From positions 75,951,642 through 76,015,641 of the forward strand of contig CM049306.1 of the NCBI GenBank assembly GCA_026874595.1: a stretch of 64,000 nucleotides of DNA. Direction: 5' to 3'. A model generated the notes under the pieces. The model was not told where the DNA came from. It saw only the letters and a program-made list of their open reading frames with translations, and did no database searches. Positions 11,594 to 21,927 of the stretch are shown piece after piece (the stretch's first letter is position 1; the number at the start of each line of letters is the position of its first letter). The translations under genes and the position numbers were made by a program. This DNA comes from Sipunculus nudus. Lineage: Eukaryota > Annelida > Sipuncula > Golfingiida > Sipunculidae.

Positions 11594-12979
11594 ATCAAAA
11601 TTTGATCTCCTACAGGGACTGCTTCCGATTGCATTGCAAAAGGATATTATAAAAACTGCCATATGTCATTTAAAATAAAAGTCGTTTGAAGTCTACATCA
11701 GTCAAATAAACACATAGTTTATCTAGGTAAAGAAGAGTAAATATATAAACATATTAGAAAATAAAGAAAATGAGAAAAAGTAATGATTTGAATTATTACA
11801 TTTTTCGAAATTACTGCATTAAGCTAAAGATCTGTATACTATTTCCATTGACCTGAAAGCGAACTGGTATAGCTGCCATGTAGCTACGTCAACAATTATT
11901 CCCCAGGTTTTCCTGATCATGTTCGTTTGACCTACATCTAAAAAAATAAGAATTTGATGTATTTCACATTACGAAGAACGAGCATCCATGAATGTCAGAG
12001 TTTTCTGTTCTCATGTGCTTTTGGTGGCGAGCCATGAGCCCCCCCCCCCCCCCCCCCCGAAAAAATAATATCAATTTAACCGGATCTCAAAAATTATGAT
12101 CCAGTAAGTTACAGTGGAATTATAATTCTGTCTAATTTGCTGCAGCAGTAATAACACCATCGAAGACACCGCTCTGAAAGATTGAATGTATCAACGTCAC
12201 TTTCCAAAATTGCAATGTGAGCCCCCCCCCCCCTATTCTTAATTCCTGTATCCGCCCCTGTTAAAGACCACTGCTGCTGTTTCCGCTGTGCAATCTTTCG
12301 TTGAAACCAATGCCACAATAAGCAAAAATTCATTCTGCACAGCTAAAATGTAGCGGACCCATGTAGTTCGGAGCGTTCGAAGGGTCTTGCAAAGGCAATC
12401 TGGACCTTTTTATGAAGTTATTCTGGAATATCCGATTCAATTAACGGTGCCCTACCCGGCCTTTTCCTCCTTTCATGCCTGCTACACATCACAATTACAC
12501 TATGGTACCTTGTGCAGTCTCGGACAAACATGAGTACGATTTTTTTCCCATAAAAAGCACGAGAATGCTAGAAGAACTAACTCTTGATCTGGAACCTAAA
12601 AATAATATGGGGAGTAGAATTCAACCTAAAATTGGGTCACATTGATGTAGATGAAGATGATTTTAAGTCAAATCCTAAATAAGTAAATCTATTAAAAATT
12701 TATATTTACTGAATATGGATTAATCGATCTTTGGAGGATAAGATACCAAGTAAACCTGGAGGTCAAAAACGCCTATAAGGCAACGGAGACTCGATTATCT
12801 CATTGTGGGAGTTGAGCTAAATGCATATATTAACAATGTATTGATAAAACTAGTAATCGGAACTGAGTATTCGGCCGTAATCTGAACCGTTGGCTCGGTG
12901 TCGGATCAAACTCACGGTCCGTCTCATTTGAAACTGAATGCTTCATTACTGAATGATCCAGACTGTATATCACTGATAA
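11594..12979. other. Intron sequence, no gene
   Basis: AT-rich intronic sequence with C runs near 12039-12058 and 12222-12232. The latter is part of a fragment ending TATCCGCCCCTG, another CAGGGGCGGATA-type repeat end in inverse orientation. No coding feature is supported. Confidence 0.5.
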
Positions 12980-13407
12980 AAATAATATAAAGTACTTGAG
13001 GACAAAGCAGAAGAAATGAGGTACCCGTCAGGGAGACCCTTCAGCCCCGTACCTTTTCTTGATATTATTAAGACACTTTTAGAAATTATTTTGCCCTTAC
13101 CTTGTTTAATTAACAGTATTTTCAATAAGGGATCATTCCCTAGTGAATGGAGTGAGGCAATAATATTTCCTCTATACAAAAAGGGTCCTCTAGATGATCC
13201 TAGTAATTATAAAGGAATATCATTATTGAATATTACGGGATAAATATTCACTTGAGGTTTGATTAATAGACTTACATTATGTGGAGGAAATGAATATTTT
13301 ATCCGAGTCTCAAGGTGGTTGTAGAAAGAGGTATTCTACCATTGATAAAGCACTTGTTTTGCATGCTTCTAAGTTAAGAAAGTCTTAGTTAAAAGAAAAG
13401 GAAGGTT

Positions 13408-13445
13408 TTATTAGCTCAGCTGACTGTAAGTCAGAGGTGTAGTGT
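13408..13445 (+). repeat. AGCTCAGCTGACTG repeat end inside the LINE
   Basis: At the place where part of the LINE palm is missing, the sequence reads TTAGCTCAGCTGACTGTAAG, which closely matches the terminal motif of the dispersed element at 28722, 35190 and 50698. It may be a remnant of an insertion followed by deletion. Confidence 0.5.
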
Positions 13446-14862
13446 AAGCTGTAAGTGAGAGGAATCTGCATTAATAACTGCGAAATTAAAATGGGCTTAT
13501 TTGCTGATGATACTACCTTTTTTTCTGAAAGACCTAGGTTCTATGAGTGCTGTACTTATATTACTAGAGGAGTTCAGCAAGGTGTCGGCAGTTAAAACAA
13601 ATTAAGGGAAGAGTGAGTACGTATACATTGGCAGCAGAAAGATCGATCAAAATAAACAAATGATATTAAGTATGTTGATCTACATAATGAGGCTATAAGA
13701 CTACTATGAATACATTATACAAATAACGAGAAATTGTTATATGAACTAAACTTTGAAAGTGTGTATGAGAAGATGAAAACGGTATTGAAATGCTGGAGAA
13801 AGAGAGTCTTAACAATTTTTTAAAGAAATACATTGTTAAAATCAGTTGGTATATTGAAGATTCTGTATGTTCTAGAGATTAAGGAACCACCAATAGAATC
13901 CATTTAAAAAAATCAAAAGCTGTGTCGTTGATTTTATATAGTTTGGGAGAAAACCAAAAGTAAAATATGAAGTACCAATCCGTTATATAGAAAGTGGAGG
14001 TTTAAAATTACCTGATATAGAAACAATACTAGATAATCAGAGAATTATATGTGGATTTGCAGATTGAAGAATTTAACGGACAAAAAAAAAAAATTGCTAC
14101 GATCCCAAACTCGTATTTCAGATATATCGGTGGCATGGATAATATTGGTGCAAATTTCGATCCAAGTTTAATTGAAGGAAAAGTGACAAAATATACTGTC
14201 ATTTTTTTAAAATTAGTCCGAAAGGAGTTGCTGAAATAGTTTACAGGAGCTATGGAATAATAAATATATTCAGGTTTACAACAGGTTTATGAATGAGCTT
14301 TATAGAAAATGTTTATTCCAAATGTAAAAAAAATGGAACAGAAAGACGATTAAGAGATATTTTACCGCCTGGTTCAAAACATTGCAAAGAAAGTTATATT
14401 GACTGGCTATCTATTATGCATGCTATACCGACGGAATAGAAATATGAGATAAAGAATAACAAAATACCAGATTAAGTAGAAGACACTGATGTAACGGGAA
14501 TATTATTTCCTTGGAAGAAGTGGTTCTAGATGCAAAGAATTTGGATTTTAAATTGTTGTATGAAAAACTGTGCCAGAAAAAAGTGTAAGCCACCACATAA
14601 ACAAAATGTAGAGACTATATTATTATTAAACCCAAACACCACATGCATGGAAACAAGCGGTTAATCATGTTTATTCTGTCACGCTTGATATGTATTTCAG
14701 ACAATCCCAGTACAGGATTCTCTGTAACACATTAACGGTTAACGAAAAATTGTACAAATGGAAAATAATGGACACAAACAAATGCGCGTTCTGTTCAAAT
14801 GAAGAAGAGACGATCACACATGTATTTTACAGATTATTGAATGGGTTGTTAATACTGGAGTT

Positions 14863-15159
14863 ATGATGACAGATATGTGTTATTCATTAATCTATATAGG
14901 TTGTGCAGAAAATTATGAGAATAAAAGCCTTATTGACACGTTGCTATTAATTTATAAGTTTGTAATATTCAGTTATCCAAATGAAGTGAACACTCCAACT
15001 TTACAATTGCTTAAGAAGCATGTACAAAAAATGGAACTATTTGATCGTTATGTGGCAGAAAACAAAAATGTTATGGAAAATCACAAAAGTATAATTGAAC
15101 TAATTCCTTTCACTCTTCAAAACTTGAATAAATTCCGACTGTTCAATGTGGTGGTTTAA
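14863..15159 (+). pseudogene. LINE RT C-terminal fragment
   Basis: An open 98-codon stretch that continues the C-terminal part of the LINE after its CxxC zinc-finger-like motif. The pattern of a short helix, a basic linker and a LLKKHVQKMELFDRYVAENK helix is typical of the end of such LINE proteins. It is the longest intact piece and is not an independent gene. Confidence 0.55.
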
Positions 15160-15435
15160 TTACCCAATTTTATTTTATTGTATTCATTTTCGCTTGATAA
15201 TGTTAGCGTGTACGTATCTTGAAGTTGATTTGCATATCCTATTAGGATTCTTGGTATTATGGTTCATTGTTAATTTTGTAACTATAAAATGTTTGTTAAT
15301 TGCGAGTTTATCTTTATTACATGTTACTGATATCATTGCTGCGAATCCTGCATGTAAGACCTTTTTGTAACGTTATATTTTCATTAGTTCATGTGATGTC
15401 GATGATGAAAAGTATTGAAAAAAAATGAAAATTTA

Positions 15436-17935
15436 TTCCGAGGCATCAAAAAAGGACGACTCTGTTGCCTAAGGTTTAAGGACGTCACAATATGACCCCC
15501 CACAATGCACCGCGGCCTGTGCATACACCTGGCGCGTAGGTACAATGTAACGAAAAGGGTAATGTAGTCCGTTCAGATAATTTGGATTAGAATTGTTTCA
15601 AGTCAAATTACGTAAACAGGGGTGTTTTATGGAAAGGACTCAATGGAATAAATAATATTTTGTAAGCATACCTTTGTGAAATATAAATACAAGATGTTTC
15701 ATTGAAATGTTACTTTTTCAAAGTATGAAAGTGCAGGCATGTCCCGGCCGATTCACAGTGCTTATTAGGAAGGGATTCGTTTCATGTAGAAACGGCCTCT
15801 TGCAGAAGGGCGCCACCATGACTTTTATTTCATCACGGTTAAGATTTATGCAATAAGACCGACGCGTGAGATATGTTCGGTCATGTACATTAAAGGAATT
15901 TCACCTTCCGCGTGATCCAGAATGGAGGGAAAATCCTGAAGAAATTCTGTATATGCTTTATATCCAGGCTATCGAGCCATGTATGGGCACGGTGATCTGT
16001 TTTCAAGTCAAAGGATTTACTCATTTACAAGTTTCAGCTGGAAATTTCTTCTTGGTTGTTGTTCACCGCTATTCAGGTTGTAGCGTGTGATGAAATAAAT
16101 TGGGGCTGATGTTGGGAATCTGTCCTTGGAAACAATTTCATTGGCTACCATTTCCCCAACAGGGTAGTAGGCCTAAGTGGCATTCGTGACGAGCGTAAAC
16201 GTAAGGTTAAATTTTAAAAGTAATTGTATTTGAGACATGTTTTTTTCGATGTCATGAATGCTGTTTCGATGTCTTGCGTATGAACTAGTTTCCGCTTCCC
16301 GTTCTTTCCAATGCATTGTACAGCGGGGTGATTCGACAGTATATGTGCAAATTCAAATCTTAGGATCTACAAAAATGTAACTTTTCAGTCCAGGGCATGG
16401 AGCATAAATATAACAGGATTAAGGGCTGAAGTTCTTAAATATATCCTTGGGCAAAAATTGAGGTCACGGTCAAGGTCATTCTTTTGGTTAGAAGGCGTTA
16501 GTGTAAACTGGAAATGTCATTACACAAACATACATCCACTGTTATCCATATATCAAAAGTCCAGATTAATTGGTAATATCTTTACTAAAGAATAGCATTA
16601 CTACTGACTTTGAATATAATCAATTAAGGCACTATATAAAACTTCCTAATACAGAATAACTTTATTGCTGTAAGGTAGCTATGTATATTAATATTTTTTG
16701 GCCAACTTCACCACTGAAAGTGTAAGTCTGCAGTCAACTGAGACTATCGTGATGTCGATAGTACCTTTTTTTATTAAATCTTATGAAGTTGTCCGAAACA
16801 TATTATAAGCATATTATACTAGTTTATATTGGTTTGGTATGGGCCTGCCATGTTTATGTAATGACTGTATACGTTTGTGTAATGACCCCTCTGTTTTTGT
16901 AATGACATTTCGCCCTTTAAATGATAGATGAATAATGTTCCATTCTCTTTTAAGACTCTTTTAATTTTCATTTCAAACATTAAATATTCATACATTTTAG
17001 GGTTGTACATATTTTATAGGAACAGAAAAACAATGATAGTTATGAATTCGATTGCCCGGGCTGTAGTTTGGATGTCAGCATCAACAGATTTTAAATTTTT
17101 AAACTTCTACTTCTAATGTCAATTGTAGACCTATTATTTAAATTGTACAATGGATTTATAGCACGTTTAAATCATACTACATTAAGTCTGATAAAATTTT
17201 AAAAAATGTATTTCGGCAGTTGTCATTACACAAACACTTTTTCTAAATGTTGGTGAAATACGTTAGTGTAATGACTGTTTGTCTAGTGACAGTTTTTCTT
17301 ATCACGTGACCTGTATTCAAAATGGCATGTTGTGTTTCAAACCGTAAACATATTTATCAAGAAGATTATCTGCCTAATTAATTTCAAAACACACATCAGT
17401 CTATGTATAAAAACATGGGAATTCATTCAGTATTCAGAAATCATGAGAAATTTACTAGCGTTTCGCAGCAGTCACATGAATGGACGTTCTCTGTAAATTA
17501 AACCATTTACGGGGCGTTTTCTTACTATACGTCCGAGTACTGAACGTTCATTGCTAGTGTGATGACATAATACTCCTGGACATGTGTTTTTGCCTGGAAT
17601 TCTTTGGCTATTCGAGAAATTCGGAATTTCTAACATATCCTTTAATAATATAATATTTTTTTTATACAAAAAAGACTTGATAGGAGAAAAAACACTAAGT
17701 TATCCCTTTCTTTAACTAGGTAAAAACTATAAATATATTTATATCCATTAGTGCGGACATGCGGTTTTTTTGTGATTTGACAGTTATTATGCCTATGAAA
17801 CGGATTTAATATGTTTGAGTTGAAAAATGTGAATGTATTTTATTGGTGTGCATATACATTGCACGTTTGATTTGAAAAGTGCTCCCATATAAGCAATGCA
17901 TATGATTCTGGGTGGCATGTTAACGAAAGGACACC
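15436..17935. other. Intron sequence with repeated GTCATTACACAAAC
   Basis: No gene is visible. The 14-mer GTCATTACACAAAC occurs at 16516-16529 and 17222-17235 and inverted at 16873-16886, with shorter relatives (GTGTAATGAC) near 16896 and 17266. These may be ends of small mobile elements. The ORF at 15866-16090 has no recognisable domain. Confidence 0.5.
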
Positions 17936-18044
17936 ATTTTGCTCTGTAATCGTAGAATCACCCAGGGGCTTTACAACATCTGTCATCTCTGGCAACCATC
18001 GATTAACGTGTCGACCCCAGAACTAATAGTAATATATATATTTA

Positions 18045-18192
18045 TAGCGCAATCGATTTTTGTTATTTTCCGTATTTCCTCTGATACCACCCTACGGATT
18101 GCCGTGATTTTAGACATACGTATGTTCCGAATTTGTCCTAAGAGATTCCACCCACTTTTATTTTCATTATTTACGTATTACGTGCATAATAA
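18045..18192 (+). repeat. Foldback arm, shared with 19105, 19485 and 19830
   Basis: The sequence GATACCACCCTACGGATTGC with its flanks to TACGTATTACGTGCATAAT is repeated as an inverted copy at about 19485-19640. Partial copies lie at 19105-19215 (same orientation) and 19830-19985 (inverted). This arm lies just outside the long terminal inverted repeat that starts at 18221, so the foldback unit and the TIR element overlap or are nested. Confidence 0.7.
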
Positions 18193-19104
18193 ATAATTTA
18201 ATATTTGCTCCCCCGCGGGCGCCTCTTTTCTCTGTGTGTTCGGGCCCGGTAACACAAAGGCCATAGAGTGTGTGATGGCAAGACAGAGTTTTACTCCGGG
18301 GGTTTTAGTTCATTTCTCGGTCACCGGCCCTAAATAATCCCCATCAGCGATCCCTTCTCAAAAGGGGGATCTTTGAAAGAACTGTTTTGCAGGCCTTCCT
18401 GTGACCGGCGGGTCGCACGAAGAGGGCTCTTCCTGCGACCCCCCCCCCCCCTACATGACCTGATATGCTTGAGTGCACATCTACCGGGTCGCAGGAATCC
18501 GTGATGGTTATACAGTCGCACACCATCGCACGAAGTCAAGGGCCTTAAATAGATCGAGGTCCTTGACAAATATTCACCAACACACGTAGGCCTACTATGT
18601 AACAGATGTAAAGCAAATGTTAACCAAATTCACATCGTGGTTGGTAGAGTGTGATGTGTACACGTGTAGAATGGCACCACCAACGTTGTAAACACATAAT
18701 ATTGGCTAAAAATGTTTTGAAATCGAGATTTTTTCACATAACTGCAGTTAGTTATAAACGTAAAATTCCTGTAAAATGTAAATTTAATACGTTTTCAATA
18801 ATGTTAATGTAATACTCTTTGTTTTTAAAGGCTTTTTATTCTTTCATTCAGTATGTATGCTCACTGCGTATAAGTCATGGCCATCAGTTTTACTATTTTC
18901 ACAAATAAAACTGGTATTTCTGCATTTTCTTCTAAGGTCTATTCAAGGACGGTTTCTTTTGTATGTATATGAGATATTGTTGATCAGTTCTCATGTCACA
19001 TGGTACATGTGTAGGTGACTATTTGTCAAAGACCCAGACCACATGTTAGACACTGGCTTTGTGCGACTGTATAAACGCTGTTCCGAAACATGTTCCGAAC
19101 ACTG

Positions 19105-19985
19105 TTCTGAAAGATTTTTATCCACAACACCATACATATAATGGATCTATATAGCGTTACATCTCCGGATTTCCGGTGGATTTCCGATACCACCGTATGG
19201 ATTGTCATGTTTTATTATATTATTGAATAGAAAACACATCATTAAAGAAAACTCAAAACGTACTTAATTGATATGAATTTCAAAATCTGTATTTTTACAT
19301 ACATGATAGAACTAATTATACACACTCCTTAAAGAGTCCTTTGTTTATGCAGTTGGTTTTATGGTCGTGTGTAGCATGTTGTGTATAACCTTTGAAACAT
19401 GTCGCAAAAACGTGTTTCGTGGTTCGCCGAACCACGAAGTGAATTTGGTTAAAATTTTTTTTCATCTGTATCAATATTTAAATTATTAATTATGCACGTA
19501 ATACGTAAATAATGAAAATAAAAGTGGTCGGAATCTCTACGGACAAAACCGGAGCATATGTATGTCTAAAGTCAGGGCAATCAGTAAGGTGGTGTCAGAG
19601 GAGATACGGAAAATTACAAAAAAAACGCCTTACGCTATTAATATATAGACTAGCAATTACCTGTGCTACGCACGGTTTGGGGCGAGCATTTAGTTCTGAT
19701 GTCAAATTGCCTATCATAGTTGAATGTCTTGGTTGTACGATGTTACCGTCATAAGATCTCTTTGAATCCGACATTTGGTATAAGTATTCTGTTTTTGAGT
19801 TGACCTTTTGTCGGACGAATACGTTCCTGTGCGACTGGTGGAATGTCTTCGGACAAACCAGGAGCATATGTATGTCGAAAATCACAGCAATCCGTGGTGT
19901 CAGAGGAGATACGGAAAGTCACACAAATCCCGCTACGCTATTAATATGTAGATCCATTATATGTATGGTGTTATGCATAAAACTA
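19105..19985. repeat. Foldback copies inside the TIR element
   Basis: About 19485-19640 and 19830-19985 each contain CGGAnAAAnCnGGAGCATATGTATGTC and a GGTGTCAGAGGAGATACGGAAA word in the same orientation. 19105-19215 is an opposite-orientation relative containing CCGATACCACCGTATGGATTG, and its ACACCATACATATAATGGATC word is found inverted near 19950-19970. Together with 18045-18192 they form a palindromic arrangement. Confidence 0.65.
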
Positions 19986-20371
19986 ATTGAAGCCAAGCGA
20001 TTGGCCGGAGAATTTTCGAAGAAGTTGATATGATAAAAAAAATCATTTTTATATGAAGATATGTCATGCTTAACATGGCCATTTAAAGTTGCCCTCCGAT
20101 CCCGTCAATCCGCCAGTAAAGGAACCTGTTATCTTGCATGGTAGTAGAGTATAGCGCTGAGACGTGTTCTCGATATAATGCATTCCCTTTATCACGCACA
20201 AAAACTGAGCACTCACATGGTCGGGCAATCCCGCTGCGAAAAAGTTCGTGGTTGCATTTTATTATGTGGTACATTTAGTAGTTGTATATATTTTTAACTA
20301 TCACGCACTCCCAAGGACCTTTCCTGTTTGAAAGCTGAGCCAATGTGTTCCAGTGACACAATCACTTCATT

Positions 20372-21349
20372 CAGGCAGTGTGTAAAACTCGGACCCCACG
20401 GACTCCGGATCCCGAACACCAAGAAAAATTTGTAATTTTTAAACTCTCATGGAAATATGTCCAGATATTTAAGCATAAACGTATCTCAAGACATATTTAA
20501 TATTATGTTTGGTTAAAACATAAAAATAGTCTGATTTGCAAAAACAATTGATAATTAACACCTTCAGAACATGGTGCATGGACCTCACTGATTACACGGA
20601 CCCCGTTTACTGTTTTTTTTACCATTTCTTTAATACATATTTTCACATCACGTTTAACCATAACACCCATGTGACTTATTATTGTGTTATTATTTGTATT
20701 TTTACATTTTGTCTCAGTTTTTATTCATAATTTTATATTTGCTATTAATTTCATTTGTGTAGCTTTTAAAAAGTACAATAATTAAAAACATTTACAAAAT
20801 CATTCTTTTGGAAACTATAGTTGCTTGAAATGCAATTAATCAACAATTTCTTTCGGTTAAATATTATTGCCAATTTTAATGCATGGTAGTTATGAATGGA
20901 ACAACAAACCTTTTGTAACGTGGAAGAGCTCGGGTATATCAGTCTCAGGTCCGCAACGACTGTTAGTGCACATCAAATAAATCTCCCCCAGTTTGCCCTA
21001 ACTATTATGTTTTCATTTAAAATAACACAAATATTATATTTAGTGTGTGACATGAGTGCTATTTTTTCCTCTTTTAGTCATAAATAAAAAAAAAATATGA
21101 GCGGTGGTTACTGGGGTCCGTCAAAATGGAACAGTCAGCAAAGTCAAGTTAAATGAAGTCCGTCTTCATCGAAATGTTTTTGTAAACTTAAATCTTTCAG
21201 TAAATCGGTCATTTTCAAAGCTGCAACATGTGGGACTTTGTAATTCTTACATCAGCAATAGTGGTGTTTTTATCGGTATAAAAATAGAATGAGGAAATTG
21301 GTTTTCGGGGACCAGGGACCGTGGGGTTCTGGTTTTACACACTGCCCTG
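20372..21349. mobile_element. Nested hAT-like non-autonomous element (978 bp)
   Basis: The left end CAGGCAGTGTGTAAAAC and right end (complement CAGGGCAGTGTGTAAAAC) are inverted repeats. The similarity continues inward through CCCCACGG and CCGAAnAC. The 8-mer CAATCACT stands immediately after the right end (21350-21357) and five bases before the left end (20359-20366), as expected for an 8-bp hAT target duplication with a small later insertion. No transposase is encoded; the small ORFs inside show no domain. Confidence 0.65.
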
Positions 21350-21927
21350 CAATCACTACCGTTCGGAAAATTTTAATTCTTTAAAAGATCCCCCTTTTGA
21401 GCATTCTTCTCACGCGAGATCCCCTTGTGCACAATAGACCTTTTCGCTGCGCGGAGGTTGCCTTTTGAGTAGGGATCCCAAATGGGGATAATTTCGGGCG
21501 TGTCATCTCTAAATATATGAAAATCCTAAAGAGGGCCCCAGGATTAAAACTGTCCCGCCGTCACACACTCTATGGCCATTGTGTTACCGGACCCTAAGAC
21601 AAAGAAAAGAGGCAATGTTCACAATGGAATGTTTGTACACTTAATGGCAAATAAGTGTTCAGGTCAGTTTAAATTCTGTCTGAACCTTAAATTGATAAAA
21701 GATAGCAATCGTTTCAAAATCAGCAAGACTACAACCTAATGCGATATTCCTTGAAATAACTCTGTTCAGCATGATAATGACGTCACCAGTGAAAATATGG
21801 ATCAGCACGCAGGACATTTTGGTGGAAATTACTCCTTACATTTAGGATATCGTATATTTCCTATGAGTTTAAGTAAATACATAATATCACTGAATGATAT
21901 ATATATATATATTCTGCTTTCATTTAG

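Larger units (their letters stand above)
12980..15435 (+). mobile_element. Decayed LINE (non-LTR retrotransposon)
   Basis: Pieces of a LINE reverse transcriptase appear in the right order but in shifting frames. About 13016-13243 encodes a fingers motif (FPSEWSEAIIFPLYKKG then NYKGISLLN). About 13300-13385 encodes SESQGGCRKRYSTIDKA. About 13496-13530 encodes the catalytic box LFADDTTFF. About 13735-13830 encodes LNFESVYEKMKTVLKCWRKR, and about 13935-14030 encodes YIESGGLKLPDIET. About 14680-14850 encodes a C-terminal CAFCSNEEETITHVF zinc-finger-like motif, followed to 15159 by the usual C-terminal helices. An A-rich tail near 15417-15432 marks the probable 3' end. Stops, frameshifts and a deletion between the palm pieces show it is dead. 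Confidence 0.8.
18221..21613. mobile_element. 3.4-kb element with long terminal inverted repeats
   Basis: The left end (18221 to about 18390) and right end (about 21385-21613) are inverted copies. Both read inward as GCCTCTTTTCT, GGTAACACAA, GGCCATAGAGTGTGTGA, ATAATCCCCAT or TTATCCCCAT, then CTCAAAAGG and AAGGGGGATCTTT, with indels between. No transposase is recognisable inside, so it appears non-autonomous. No clear target duplication is seen at the outer edges. The interior holds foldback arms and a younger nested insertion (20372-21349). Confidence 0.7.
11570..21927 (+). other. Intron 1 of the receptor gene (10.36 kb)
   Basis: Donor GTGAGT follows codon 249. The acceptor is TTCTGCTTTCATTTAG, preceded by a short (TA)n. 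Joining the two exons restores a continuous C-type lectin fold (TTSDE then GYRWSDGTPG) in the same frame, which is strong evidence for this intron. It has filled with mobile DNA: a decayed LINE (12980-15435), a 3.4-kb inverted-end element (18221-21613) and a nested hAT-like element (20372-21349). Confidence 0.85.
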
